Counted from the stretch's first letter, positions 35,734 through 45,777 are shown. The stretch: DNA of 64,000 nt from Algoriphagus hitonicola (GCF_900113375.1 NZ_FOPC01000002.1:248001-312000), one strand, 5' to 3'. The notes: generated by a model not told the origin, from the sequence alone. Numbers and translations: made by a program.

Positions 35734-36348
35734 TTAAAAGCTAAGAACAAATAACAAAAACAAAATTAACCAAATCCCATCCATAAACTGCCAGTAGACG
35801 GTGAATAGCCGGATTCGCATTTTTTCAAAGGGATTGGTCAGCAGGATCAAATGCTTGATTTCGTCAGCTTGGTTTTTTTTCAGCTGAACCCACAGAATCA
35901 CCGCAAAGATCATCGCCCCCACTAAATGGAAAATATGGATTCCTGTCAAAACATAAAGAAAACTCCCACTGGGAATTCCCTGCAAACTGATTCCCATTGC
36001 CTCCAACTCAATCCAGCCGGAAATCTGCAACAGTGTAAATACAAGCCCAAGTAGCAAGGTGTTTCGAAGCGAATCGATGACTTTCTGAGTTCGCTCCTCT
36101 TGGTAAAAAATCCGCATTCGTGTAGCGGTATAGCCGCTGATCACCAATAAAAACGTGGAGAGAAGAAAAGAAATGGGCATTTTTTGATTGAGGCCGCTCA
36201 ACTGATCCAAGCCTGAAAACAAAAATGCAATCGTCAAAAACATAAAGATCAAGCCACTTCCAAACATCCCCAAATATAAGAGTGTCTCGTAGGGATGTAG
36301 ATTTTCTATTTGCTGAAACCAGGTTTGGTTTTTTTGGGGCTGCTTCAC
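35734..36348 (-). CDS. Cytochrome c oxidase subunit III-like protein (orphan)
   Basis: A membrane protein of 204 residues (207 if the TTG at 36357 is used) with five helices and the heme-copper oxidase subunit III pattern: SGSFLYVLTGIHIFHLVGAM and YWQFMDGIWLILFLLF near the C-terminus. No subunit I or II gene is nearby, so it is either a detached subunit or a paralogue outside the main cox operon. There is no ATG; GTG at 36348 (MKQPQKNQTW) is preferred over TTG 36357. It heads a two-gene unit with the SRPBCC protein and is divergent from mfd. Confidence 0.83.
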   Translation of the reverse strand: MKQPQKNQTWFQQIENLHPYETLLYLGMFGSGLIFMFLTIAFLFSGLDQLSGLNQKMPISFLLSTFLLVISGYTATRMRIFYQEERTQKVIDSLRNTLLLGLVFTLLQISGWIELEAMGISLQGIPSGSFLYVLTGIHIFHLVGAMIFAVILWVQLKKNQADEIKHLILLTNPFEKMRIRLFTVYWQFMDGIWLILFLLFVLSF

Positions 36349-36466
36349 GTTCAGCAAAACAATTTTTGACCCCTTAGGTTCAAAATTTTATTGAATAGAT
36401 GAATTTGGGATTCAACCATCCAAATCCACTAAATTGCAGGCCCAAATCTAACAATCCCCCAATCTC

Positions 36467-39400
36467 TTGGACCAACAGGCTTTCCTTTCCATATATCAAT
36501 CTGATCCTTTTTTCCAGACCTTTTCAGAAAAACTGTCCTCCGGTGAAAAAGCCGGTTTTCAAATACGAGGGCTTTCAGGCAGTCTGGATATGGTGGTTTT
36601 TGCGAGCTATTTTCGCTCCAGAGGTGGCTTTCACCTGATCATTGCCCAAGACAAAGAAGAAGCGGCCTATCTGAATTCTGACTTGCAGAGTTTGCTGGCG
36701 ATGGAGGAGCATCTCGTTTTCCCATCCAGCTTTAAGAGACCCTATCAATACGAGGAAGTTGATAACGCCAATGTGCTGCTTCGATCCGAAATATTAAATC
36801 AAGTTTTGGAGCACAGGGGTAGTCCAAAAGTCATCGTTACCTATCCCGAGGCACTTTATGAAAAAGTAATCAATAAGCGGTCGCTAAAGGAAAATACATT
36901 TACGGCCAGTGTAGGAGAGAAAGTTGACATGGCTTTTGTCTCGGAGCTATTGAGCAGCTATGATTTTGAGCGGACAGACTTTGTCTATGAACCGGGACAA
37001 TTTGCCATCCGGGGAGGGATTTTAGATGTCTTTTCCTTTTCCAATGAGCATCCTTACCGAATCGAACTCTTCGGAAAAGAAATCGAAAGTATCCGAACAT
37101 TTGATCCGGAGACTCAGCTGTCCATCGATTCGGTGGATCAGATTTCCCTTATTCCCAATACCCAAACGAAGCTACTCCAAGAAGTCCGCCAGTCATTTCT
37201 GGAATTCCTGCCCGGTGAGGCGATCCTTTGGATCAAAGATTATCAGCTTACTGCCGATGTGATGACTGAGGCCTATCACAAAGCCGAGATTACTTTTGCC
37301 CAAATTCAGGCCAAAACCAACCAAACCAAGACAGTGTTGAATCCGGCGGACCTTTTTGATCAAGGAGCTGATTTTACCCGGATGGTGACCAAATTTTCTT
37401 ACGTGGAATTTGGACGGCAATTTTATCTCAAAACTTCAAATATCCTCGAATGGGATTCCCAGCCCCAGCCTTCCTTCAATAAGAATTTCACGCTTTTGGT
37501 GAGCAATCTGTCCGAAAATGAAAAGAAGGGTTTTACCAATATCATCACTGCCGAAAACGCCAAACAAATCGATCGGTTGATTGGGATTTTTCAGGAATTG
37601 GATCCCACTTTGCAGGTTCAAAGCATGTTGATTGGGCTGAGAGAAGGTTTTGAAGATCGGAGCAAAAAATTGGTTTGTTTTACTGATCACCAGCTTTTTG
37701 AACGGTTTCATCGCTACAAATCCCGGAAAAAAGCCAGTAAATCCAAGGCTCTTACCATCAAAGAACTCAAAGCCCTACATCCGGGCGATTACATCGTTCA
37801 CGTGGACTATGGAGTCGGGCGCTTTGCCGGATTGGAAAAGGTGGATGTGGCTGGCAAAATGCAGGAGGCCGTGCGATTGGTCTTTCGGGATGATGATTTG
37901 TTGTATGTCAATATTCATTCCCTGCACAAAATCTCCAAATATTCTGGACAGGAAGGTCAGATGCCATCCATGTCTAAATTGGGATCTCCTGAATGGGAAA
38001 ATAAAAAGAAGCGTGCCAAAAAGCAGGTAAAGGACATCGCCAAGGATCTCATTGCCTTGTATGCCAAGCGAAGATCGGCTCCAGGCTATGCCTTTTCGGG
38101 AGATTCGGTCTTGCAGGTGGAGCTCGAAAGCTCCTTTATCTACGAAGACACGCCCGATCAGGCTATTGCGACCTCAGATGTGAAATCCGATATGGAAAAA
38201 TCCTATCCCATGGACCGATTAGTCTGTGGAGATGTAGGATTTGGAAAAACAGAAGTGGCTATCCGGGCGGCATTCAAAGCGGTAAATGACCGTAAACAAG
38301 TGGCAATTCTGGTTCCAACCACGATTTTGGCCATGCAGCATTATCAAACCTTCAAGGAACGGCTTTCAGATTTCCCGGTCAACGTGGATTATATCAACCG
38401 ATTCCGTACGGCTAAGCAGGTGAAAGACATTATCGAGCGGGTCAAAACTGGTGATATTGACATTTTGGTGGGAACTCACCGAATCGTAAACAAGGATATT
38501 GTTTTTAAGGATTTGGGACTTTTGGTCATTGATGAAGAGCAGAAATTCGGAGTGAAAGTCAAAGATCAGCTCAAAAACCTCCGGGTAAATGTCGATGTAC
38601 TAACTCTGACAGCCACACCGATACCCCGAACCCTTCATTTTTCATTGATGGGGGCACGGGATCTTTCGGTGATCGCTACTCCTCCACCCAACCGTCAGCC
38701 GGTCACCACTGAAGTTCAGACCTTTCAGGAGGAAGTGATTCGCGATGCCATCGCCTACGAGCTGCGTCGAGGCGGACAGGTATTTTTTGTCCACAACCGC
38801 GTAGGCGAAATTGACAGCATTGCAAACTTGATTATGAAACTAGTCCCGGAAGCCAGAGTGATCGGAGCGCACGGGCAAATGGACGGCAAAAAGCTGGAGC
38901 AGGTGATGGTGGATTTTATCAATCATGAATACGATGTCCTCGTATCCACCAATATCATCGAATCGGGATTGGACATTGCCAATGCCAACACCATTATCAT
39001 CAATCGTGCGCACATGTTTGGGCTCAGCGATCTCCATCAGATGCGTGGTCGAGTAGGTCGGAGTAACAAAAAAGCATTTTGCTATTTGTTGACCCCTCCG
39101 ATGTCAGGATTGACTCCGGAGTCTAGAAAACGACTTCAAACCTTGGAAGAGTTTTCCGATTTGGGAGACGGATTCAAAGTGGCGATGAAAGACCTTGATA
39201 TTCGCGGGGCGGGAAATCTTTTAGGCGCCGAGCAAAGTGGATTTATCACCGATTTGGGCTTTGAGATGTACCATAAGATTCTCGATGAGGCTGTTCAAGA
39301 ATTGAAGGAAAATGAATTTGCGGCGCTTTTCGAAGAGGATCTGAAAGAAAAAGTAAAGGTATTGGTCCAGGATTGTACCATCGAGACAGATTTGGAACTG

Positions 39401-39826
39401 CTAATCCCCGAGGAATACGTGGGCAATATCAGCGAACGATTGGGATTGTACTCCAAGTTGGATTCGATCAAAAACGAGGATGAGTTGGATCAATTTGCCA
39501 CCATGCTTACAGACCGTTTTGGGCCGATTCCCGACTCTGTCATCGACTTAATGGAGACGGTCCGGCTACGCTGGAAAGCAGAAAAGTTGGGAATAGAAAA
39601 ACTCGTACTCAAAAGCAATCAAATGAAATGTTACCTTTTGCCGGCGAGCAGAGAAGACTTCTACAGTTCTCCGGTATTTATGCAGATCATGAAATTTGCC
39701 CAATTGAATTCACGGAATTTTAAAATAAAGGAACACAAAAATCGTTTGATTCTTACCGTAGGGGAGGTAGGTAGCATTTCATCCGCTCAAAAATGGCTAA
39801 AAGAGATGCTTGAAAGCAAAAATTAA
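36467..39826 (+). CDS. mfd: Transcription-repair coupling factor
   Basis: A 1,119-residue SF2 translocase that displaces stalled RNA polymerase and recruits UvrA. Domains in order: UvrB-like N-terminal part (about 1-330; GGILDVFSF), RNA polymerase-interacting CarD-like domain near 425-500 (GDYIVHVDYGVGRFAGLE), RecG-like translocase with Walker A DVGFGKT at 589-595, DEEQ box, TATPIPRTLHFSLMGARDLS and the HNRVGEI/VLVSTNIIESGLDI motifs, then the TRCF domain. The only start that keeps the N-terminal helix (MDQQAFLSIYQSDPFF) is TTG at 36467: the frame has a stop at 36449 and the first ATG comes 41 residues later. The partner uvrA is in the same window. Confidence 0.97.
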   Translation: MDQQAFLSIYQSDPFFQTFSEKLSSGEKAGFQIRGLSGSLDMVVFASYFRSRGGFHLIIAQDKEEAAYLNSDLQSLLAMEEHLVFPSSFKRPYQYEEVDNANVLLRSEILNQVLEHRGSPKVIVTYPEALYEKVINKRSLKENTFTASVGEKVDMAFVSELLSSYDFERTDFVYEPGQFAIRGGILDVFSFSNEHPYRIELFGKEIESIRTFDPETQLSIDSVDQISLIPNTQTKLLQEVRQSFLEFLPGEAILWIKDYQLTADVMTEAYHKAEITFAQIQAKTNQTKTVLNPADLFDQGADFTRMVTKFSYVEFGRQFYLKTSNILEWDSQPQPSFNKNFTLLVSNLSENEKKGFTNIITAENAKQIDRLIGIFQELDPTLQVQSMLIGLREGFEDRSKKLVCFTDHQLFERFHRYKSRKKASKSKALTIKELKALHPGDYIVHVDYGVGRFAGLEKVDVAGKMQEAVRLVFRDDDLLYVNIHSLHKISKYSGQEGQMPSMSKLGSPEWENKKKRAKKQVKDIAKDLIALYAKRRSAPGYAFSGDSVLQVELESSFIYEDTPDQAIATSDVKSDMEKSYPMDRLVCGDVGFGKTEVAIRAAFKAVNDRKQVAILVPTTILAMQHYQTFKERLSDFPVNVDYINRFRTAKQVKDIIERVKTGDIDILVGTHRIVNKDIVFKDLGLLVIDEEQKFGVKVKDQLKNLRVNVDVLTLTATPIPRTLHFSLMGARDLSVIATPPPNRQPVTTEVQTFQEEVIRDAIAYELRRGGQVFFVHNRVGEIDSIANLIMKLVPEARVIGAHGQMDGKKLEQVMVDFINHEYDVLVSTNIIESGLDIANANTIIINRAHMFGLSDLHQMRGRVGRSNKKAFCYLLTPPMSGLTPESRKRLQTLEEFSDLGDGFKVAMKDLDIRGAGNLLGAEQSGFITDLGFEMYHKILDEAVQELKENEFAALFEEDLKEKVKVLVQDCTIETDLELLIPEEYVGNISERLGLYSKLDSIKNEDELDQFATMLTDRFGPIPDSVIDLMETVRLRWKAEKLGIEKLVLKSNQMKCYLLPASREDFYSSPVFMQIMKFAQLNSRNFKIKEHKNRLILTVGEVGSISSAQKWLKEMLESKN

Positions 39827-39998
39827 AAAATTTTAACTGGCATAAATATTGCACTTTCGCACACAAAATTTGTCGTAAAAGCCCAAATTCGCTTAAATTA
39901 AGGCAATGGGTTCTTATCGATAAGCTAATATACAATTGGAAGTGCTCGTTATAGGCTATATATTAGCGCTTTAAACTTGATCTAAACTCGAAAAACAT

Positions 39999-41222
39999 AT
40001 GCGTTTTAGTAACAAATCCTATGGAATGTGGGCCGCCGCTCTGATGATCGTCGGAGGGTCCGTGCTCTCTTCCTGTAACAAAACTCCTGGCTATGGCCGA
40101 CGCACTGCAAACAATCCCGGGAAAAAAAGTGCTACTACAGGCGCTGAATTTTCTTTTGAAGAAAATGATTCGACCAGCTTTTTTGTAGCTAGAAATGCAG
40201 AGCAAATTCCCGGTCCCAATTTGAAATTTATCCAAGGGGGTAGAGCAGTTTTGGGTTCACAGGAAGAAGACGTGATGGCATTCCGGGATAATTTGGAGAG
40301 AACCGTAACGGTAGCAAACTTCTATCTGGACGAAACAGAAATTACCAATAACGATTTTAGAGAATTCCTCTTCGATATGAAGAAGCGAGTAAGCGCCGAT
40401 TCATTGGCCAATCTCGAACCGAGAGAAGACGTATGGGGAGGAGCTTTGTCATTCAATGACATGTATCAGTCTTATTATTTCAGATTCCCTGGTTTTAACT
40501 TTTATCCGGTAGCCGGAGTGTCTTGGCAGCAAGCCAATACCTACGCCAAGTGGAGAACTGAATATGTACAAGAACTTATTCGTGAAGAGCGGGGCATAGA
40601 CTCCTCTTTCACCAAATCGCAATTAATCGAGCGAGGAGTTGCGCTTGCCGATTACCGCCTTCCTAGTGAAGCTGAATGGGAATATGCTGCCAAAGCGATG
40701 ATTGGAACACAGTATCTGGATGAAAACCAAGAGTATGGCCGAATTTATCCTTGGGATGGTCGAGGAGTGAGAAATCCATACAACGTCAAGCGAAAAGGTA
40801 AGCAAGGTGATTTCTTGGCTAACTTTAAGCGAGGACGAGGTGACTACGGAGGTATCTCCGGAAATCAGCGTAATGACGGTGAAATCCTTCCTACCAATGT
40901 ATACGATATGGCTCCCAATGATTTTGGATTGTACCACATGGCCGGAAATATGAACGAGTGGGTATATGATGTCTACCGTCCATTGACCTATCAAGATGCT
41001 GATGATTTGAACCCTGTGCGTAAGGACGGATATAAGGATGAGGCTGAAAACTACGAAATTTCAATGTTTACCGATGACATCCGTGTTTACAAAGGCGGAA
41101 GCTGGAGAGATGTTACTTATTGGCTTGCGCCGGGTACCCGTAGATTTATGCATCAGGACTCTGCGACCAACCATATTGGTTTCCGATGCGCTATGATTTC
41201 TATCGGAGAAAAAGGAAAATAA
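39999..41222 (+). CDS. gldJ: Gliding motility lipoprotein GldJ-like (FGE-sulfatase fold)
   Basis: A 407-residue lipoprotein with lipobox SVLSSC near residue 26, then a formylglycine-generating-enzyme fold (about 75-400). GldJ-type landmarks are LDETEITNNDFREFL, YFRFPGFNFYPVAGVSW, DYRLPSEAEWEYAAKA and GLYHMAGNMNEWVYD. At the enzyme's active-site region the protein has GGSWRDVTYWLAPGTRRF, so the two catalytic Cys of true FGE are absent; it is likely structural. In Flavobacterium GldJ is needed for gliding and for stability of GldK, a type IX secretion component. GldK/PorK is a close relative and an alternative name. It follows mfd after 172 bases and has a 17-bp terminator. Confidence 0.82.
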   Translation: MRFSNKSYGMWAAALMIVGGSVLSSCNKTPGYGRRTANNPGKKSATTGAEFSFEENDSTSFFVARNAEQIPGPNLKFIQGGRAVLGSQEEDVMAFRDNLERTVTVANFYLDETEITNNDFREFLFDMKKRVSADSLANLEPREDVWGGALSFNDMYQSYYFRFPGFNFYPVAGVSWQQANTYAKWRTEYVQELIREERGIDSSFTKSQLIERGVALADYRLPSEAEWEYAAKAMIGTQYLDENQEYGRIYPWDGRGVRNPYNVKRKGKQGDFLANFKRGRGDYGGISGNQRNDGEILPTNVYDMAPNDFGLYHMAGNMNEWVYDVYRPLTYQDADDLNPVRKDGYKDEAENYEISMFTDDIRVYKGGSWRDVTYWLAPGTRRFMHQDSATNHIGFRCAMISIGEKGK

Positions 41223-41235
41223 GAATTCTTATTTT

Positions 41236-41277
41236 TAAAAAAGGCCAAGTTGACTCAGATCAACTTGGCCTTTTTTA
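41236..41277. terminator. Strong bidirectional terminator after gldJ
   Basis: Perfect 17-bp stem (41238-41254 with 41261-41277), 6-base loop, T-run on both strands. It lies between converging genes. Confidence 0.92.
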
Positions 41278-41331
41278 TTTCTATTCGATCAAAAGATTGA
41301 AAATTACACGATTTTGAAATTCACTGAATTT

Positions 41332-41904
41332 TCAAAACTTGAGTCGAAAACCAGTCTGGGCAAAAAATCCATTAGTCCGACCAAAATCAATTTGAGCGAA
41401 AGCTGGAGAAATATCGTTGACGGACCATTCGTAAGAAAGATCAACAAAAAGTATCCAAATATTTAGTCCCGTACCCGCAAAAACTCCCCAAGCCGGAGAG
41501 TTCAACTCATCCGGATTAATATCTCCTGTATCGGTATAAAGAAAGGCTGAAGGGCCTACAAATCCTCTCCAAGCAAAAGTCGATTCTTCATTTCCGATAA
41601 TGTAAGCCCCCAAGGAAACGGGAATACGAATTCCCTTAAATTTAGGATCACTTAGACTCAAGCCTTGACTCGCACCATTTTCAAAGGCATAGCTGCGGGA
41701 CATAAAGAAAATACCAGGTTCGACATACATTTTTTTACCAAACTCCATACTCAGTCCTATTTGCCAACTACCACTACCATTGACCACATCATCTGCGGAT
41801 TTTACATCAGAGAAGTTAAGCCCTAGAGTTGGCTTTATCGCTTGACCTGAGGCAACTATTGAAATAGAGAAATAGAGCGGAATCAAAATCAATAATTTTT
41901 TCAT
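41332..41904 (-). CDS. Outer-membrane beta-barrel protein (PorT/OmpA-like small barrel)
   Basis: A 190-residue protein with a signal peptide (about 1-21) and eight or so amphipathic strands ending in Phe (GFRLKF), as expected for a small outer-membrane barrel of the PorT/OMP_b-brl_2 group. KPTLGLNFSDVKS and the KMYVEPGIFFMS strand are typical of this group. No enzymatic motif. PorT itself takes part in type IX secretion, but the family is large, so the link with the nearby gldJ is only suggestive. Confidence 0.8.
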   Translation of the reverse strand: MKKLLILIPLYFSISIVASGQAIKPTLGLNFSDVKSADDVVNGSGSWQIGLSMEFGKKMYVEPGIFFMSRSYAFENGASQGLSLSDPKFKGIRIPVSLGAYIIGNEESTFAWRGFVGPSAFLYTDTGDINPDELNSPAWGVFAGTGLNIWILFVDLSYEWSVNDISPAFAQIDFGRTNGFFAQTGFRLKF

Positions 41905-42096
41905 ATCAGGGGTTTATATGATTTTTATTCAAATCAAGATACGGAATTCTTTTTTTACCAGTCCAAAAATCAGTCTTGAAAATCCATCTCCAACCATTAA
42001 ACAATCATTAAAACACAAGATCTACCATTAGAGAATATTTGTAGTAAAAGTCAGTTTGGCTTGCGTATTTTAGACTATCAAAATTACCTATCGAAT

Positions 42097-44529
42097 ATGA
42101 ACTTAAAAAGAAAACTACAACCCCTACTTTGGCTTTTTGTAGCAGCTATTTGGCTGCCTGCGTTTGGCCAAAATTACCAAACTCCACCGAGTGCAATTGC
42201 GGATTTAGTCAATGCCCCAAACACCCCGTCTGTTCGTTTCTCCAAAAATGGAGATTGGATGATGCTCTTAGAAAGTGCCGGAAATCCATCCATTGCGGAG
42301 CTTGCACAGCCTGAGTTAAGAATCGCCGGCATGCGGATCAATCCTGCTACTTCAGGTCCATCCAGAAGTCGATCTGTGGAAAACATCAAAATCCGAATGA
42401 CTCAGGGCGGAGAAGAGATCCAGATCAAAGGATTGCCCGAAAACCCTGCCATGGGTGGATTTGCTCTTTCCAAAGATGAAAAATACATGGCCTTCACCAA
42501 TACTGAAGATACAGGTATCAGTCTTTGGGTGGTAGATATGGCGACTTTTGAAGCTAAAAAACTAACCGATGCTATCCTCAACGATGTGATGGGAAATGTG
42601 ATGACCTGGACTCCGGATAATCAGATCCTGATCAAAGCCAATAATCCCGATCGTGGATCCATGCCAGAAGAGCCTGCCGCTCCAGCCGGTCCGGTAATCC
42701 AGGAAACTAGCGGTGATGCTGCTCCTTCCAGAACCTACCAAGATCTCTTGAGCAATCCTTACGATGAGCAACTTTTTGCCTATTTCATGGATACTCAGCT
42801 GATCCTAGTAGATCTAGATGGAAACAAAAAAGCTGTCGGACCCAAGGCTATGATCAAGTCTTTTGACCTTTCTCCCGACGGTTCTTATCTTCTGGTAGAC
42901 ATCATCAAGCAACCTTTTTCTTACCTAGTTCCTGCTTCCCGATTCCCTTACGATGTGGAGATCTGGTCAAAAGAAGGACAAAAAGTAAAAACCTTTGCGC
43001 AGATTCCTTTGGACGAAGTCAGACCAACTGGATTTGATGCGACCGTAACCGGCCCAAGAAGTATCAACTGGAGAGCCGATAATCCTGCGGTACTATATTG
43101 GGTAGAAGCCCAAGACGGAGGGGATGGCAAAGTCGAAATGGAAGAGCGAGAGATCGTCTATACCTTGGCTGCTCCATTTTCTGGAAGCAAGCAAACCCTG
43201 GCGACTACTTCGCTACGTTTTGGCGGAATTTCCTGGTCCACTGATGATTTTGCTATTTTGAATGAAAGATGGTTTGGTGCTCGTCGGGAAATCCGATCCG
43301 TCATCAATCCGGCAAACCCTGCTCAGGAAAAACGTGTAATTATCGACCGGTCATATGACGACATTTACAATGACCCAGGAAGTCCAATGTACACCGAAAA
43401 TGAATTTGGTGAAAACGTACTCCTGAGAAAAGGAGATTTAATTTTTATGACTTCTGAGGGAGGAAGCCCAGAGGGAAGTATGCCATTTTTATCCACATTC
43501 AATACCAAAACCAAAGAGCAGGAAATCCTTTGGAGGTCCGAAGCTCCATTTTATGAGCGTGTAGTTAAGGTATTGGACGATGAAGGTACAGAATTTATCA
43601 CGCTCAAGGAAGGAACCGACGTTCAGCCTAATTATTGGTTGGTCAATACCAAGAGAAGAATAGCTCCCCAACAGGTGACCGCTTTTGCTCATCCCTATGA
43701 ATCTATCAAAGGAATCAACAAGCAATTGGTCAAGTACAAGCGTAAAGACGGCTTGGATCTTTCGGCGGTGATTTATACTCCAGAAGGCTTTACCCCGGGA
43801 GAAGATGCGCCACTTCCGGTATTGATGTGGGCCTATCCGAGAGAATACAAGTCAGCGGAAATCGCTTCACAGGTAAGAGGATCGAAATACCGATTCACAC
43901 GATTAAGCTGGGGTTCTCCCATCTACTGGGTAACCCAAGGATATGCGATTATGGATCAGACAGAGATGCCTATCGTAGGCGAAGGAGACAAAGAGCCGAA
44001 TGATTACTTTATCGAGCAATTGGTCGCTAATGCCGAAGCGGCGATTGATCACATTGTCGAATTGGGCATCGGAGACCGAAATCGCATTGGTGTCGGTGGA
44101 CACTCCTATGGAGCCTTTATGACGGCCAATTTGCTTTCACATACGGATTTGTTTGCAGCAGGAATCGCTCGAAGCGGAGCGTATAACCGAACTTTGACTC
44201 CATTTGGATTCCAGTATGAGCAGCGAAGCTATTGGGAAGCACCTGAGGTTTATTTCAATATGTCTCCCTTCTCTTTTGCCCACAAAGTGAAAACTCCACT
44301 CCTGATGGTTCATGGAGAAGCGGACAATAATTCCGGTACCTTCCCTATCCAATCAGAGCGCTATTACAATGCATTGAAAGGGCACGGGGCTACGGCAAAA
44401 TTGGTGTTTTTACCGCATGAAAGTCACGGCTATGCGGCCAAAGAATCCATTCTACACACGCTTTATGAAATGGACAGCTGGCTGGATAAATACGTGAAGA
44501 ACAAAAACAAAATTGAGCCTTCGAGGTAA
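42097..44529 (+). CDS. S9 family prolyl-oligopeptidase-type serine peptidase (glutamyl-endopeptidase-like)
   Basis: An 810-residue exported peptidase: signal peptide (MNLKRKLQPLLWLFVAAIWL, cleavage after FGQ), beta-propeller-like N-terminal part (about 30-560) and an alpha/beta-hydrolase domain. The catalytic triad is Ser670 (GGHSYGAF), Asp743 (HGEADNNSG) and His777 (HESHGYA). The hydrolase domain is close to plant chloroplast glutamyl endopeptidase, suggesting cleavage after Glu in unfolded peptides. The start at ATG 42097 fits the signal peptide; the frame also has an upstream TTG at 42061. Monocistronic, with a strong terminator. Confidence 0.92.
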   Translation: MNLKRKLQPLLWLFVAAIWLPAFGQNYQTPPSAIADLVNAPNTPSVRFSKNGDWMMLLESAGNPSIAELAQPELRIAGMRINPATSGPSRSRSVENIKIRMTQGGEEIQIKGLPENPAMGGFALSKDEKYMAFTNTEDTGISLWVVDMATFEAKKLTDAILNDVMGNVMTWTPDNQILIKANNPDRGSMPEEPAAPAGPVIQETSGDAAPSRTYQDLLSNPYDEQLFAYFMDTQLILVDLDGNKKAVGPKAMIKSFDLSPDGSYLLVDIIKQPFSYLVPASRFPYDVEIWSKEGQKVKTFAQIPLDEVRPTGFDATVTGPRSINWRADNPAVLYWVEAQDGGDGKVEMEEREIVYTLAAPFSGSKQTLATTSLRFGGISWSTDDFAILNERWFGARREIRSVINPANPAQEKRVIIDRSYDDIYNDPGSPMYTENEFGENVLLRKGDLIFMTSEGGSPEGSMPFLSTFNTKTKEQEILWRSEAPFYERVVKVLDDEGTEFITLKEGTDVQPNYWLVNTKRRIAPQQVTAFAHPYESIKGINKQLVKYKRKDGLDLSAVIYTPEGFTPGEDAPLPVLMWAYPREYKSAEIASQVRGSKYRFTRLSWGSPIYWVTQGYAIMDQTEMPIVGEGDKEPNDYFIEQLVANAEAAIDHIVELGIGDRNRIGVGGHSYGAFMTANLLSHTDLFAAGIARSGAYNRTLTPFGFQYEQRSYWEAPEVYFNMSPFSFAHKVKTPLLMVHGEADNNSGTFPIQSERYYNALKGHGATAKLVFLPHESHGYAAKESILHTLYEMDSWLDKYVKNKNKIEPSR

Positions 44530-44553
44530 TTCAGCTCAAACTCTAAATGAAAC

Positions 44554-44587
44554 AAACCCTCCTCAGAGAATCTGGGGAGGGTTTTTT
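44554..44587 (+). terminator. Terminator after the S9 peptidase
   Basis: 14-bp stem with one T-G wobble (44554-44567 with 44571-44584), short GAA loop and T-run. Confidence 0.88.
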
Positions 44588-45777
44588 CAATACAAAAAGC
44601 CAAAAAGCCACAATGGGATGGTGTTACCTATCCCGATTTCGATATCATCTTTGACCAAATATGAATGTGGTAGGTCTTTTATCTGAGTCTTTGATTTATT
44701 TTTTCCTCCGATTTCAAAGATAGTATTCCCAATCAAAAAATCTCCTCGGTCTGCGAGATAAACTGCATCGGTGCTACGTAGTTGATTGCAAAAAAAAGTC
44801 TCCCGAACAGTCCCTACATTTGTTTGATCTTCCCCTAGGGCATAAAGTAAATTAGTATTGGCCAAATAAATTTTATCCGGCTTGGTCAATGCTCCGATTC
44901 CTTGTTTGGGTTTGTGAAGCACTTGAATAATTTTTGCCCGATTTAAAAGCTCAAGCGAACGCAAAAGCGTAGGTCGTGAAATCCCGGATTTTCGACTCAG
45001 TTCAGAAACATTCGGCGTGAAAGGAACAGAAGTGCTAATTAATCGAATGAGCTTTTTTAGTTTAAAGATCGTTTCAAAATCCAAATTCTCTACGGCATTG
45101 ATATCCAACTCCAGAGTCAATTGAACCGTTCTTTTCAATTTTTCATAATAGCTTTCGCGATTCTCTTTGTAGTATGGGTAGCTTCCAAATTTCAGATAAT
45201 TAAGAAATACCGGAATCGGAGCCATTTTTTCCAATATCTGCTCTGCAATTCCCACATGATTTTCAATCATCTCAGCCAAGGAAAAAACCGGAAATGAATT
45301 TCCCTTTTCGAATTGGATAAATTCCCGAAATGATAATTCCGGCAATTCGAAAGAGACCAATCTCCGACTTAGATCCGCCTCTCCCTTGTATATTTCCAAA
45401 ATAGAGGAAGAAGTAAAAATTAATTTTAAGTCGGGGAGATTATCAAAAATCAATTTTAACTCTTGTGACCAGGTGGGGTATCGATGAATTTCATCCAGAA
45501 GTAAGGTCTTCCCTCCCAGTAGATAAAACTCATCCGCAAAATCCAGCAGTCTATTCTCTGTAAAATAAAAATCATCCAGACTCACATAGACAGCACTTCC
45601 ATCTTTGGGTAAATCCCGTTTTAAATGCTGAAGCAGAAGCGTGGTCTTGCCGGTACCCCGAGCACCCAAAATGCCTATGAGTCGATTACTCCAATCTATT
45701 TCATCTAATAGGAAGCGCTGAAAATCCAGTTTTATCCCAGCTACTTTTCGCTGAGACAAGAGTAATAACTTTTCCAT
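44587..45777 (-). CDS. AAA-family ATPase with winged-helix and DUF4143-like region
   Basis: A 396-residue ATP-binding protein of the AAA_14/DUF4143 type. Walker A GARGTGKTT lies at 38-46, Walker B LLLDEIHRY at 92-100, followed by a sensor-like FTSSSILEI. A winged-helix-like segment is at about 260-290 (VSELSRKSGISRPTLLRSL), and the C-terminal part resembles the nuclease-like DUF4143 module (YLADRGDFLIGNTIFEIGG). Functions of this family are poorly known. Upstream, at the start codon, are phased palindromic TGTAAAA sites (45777-45863) that the winged helix could bind for autoregulation. It stands alone between uppP and the S9 peptidase gene. Confidence 0.85.
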   Translation of the reverse strand: MEKLLLLSQRKVAGIKLDFQRFLLDEIDWSNRLIGILGARGTGKTTLLLQHLKRDLPKDGSAVYVSLDDFYFTENRLLDFADEFYLLGGKTLLLDEIHRYPTWSQELKLIFDNLPDLKLIFTSSSILEIYKGEADLSRRLVSFELPELSFREFIQFEKGNSFPVFSLAEMIENHVGIAEQILEKMAPIPVFLNYLKFGSYPYYKENRESYYEKLKRTVQLTLELDINAVENLDFETIFKLKKLIRLISTSVPFTPNVSELSRKSGISRPTLLRSLELLNRAKIIQVLHKPKQGIGALTKPDKIYLANTNLLYALGEDQTNVGTVRETFFCNQLRSTDAVYLADRGDFLIGNTIFEIGGKNKSKTQIKDLPHSYLVKDDIEIGIGNTIPLWLFGFLY

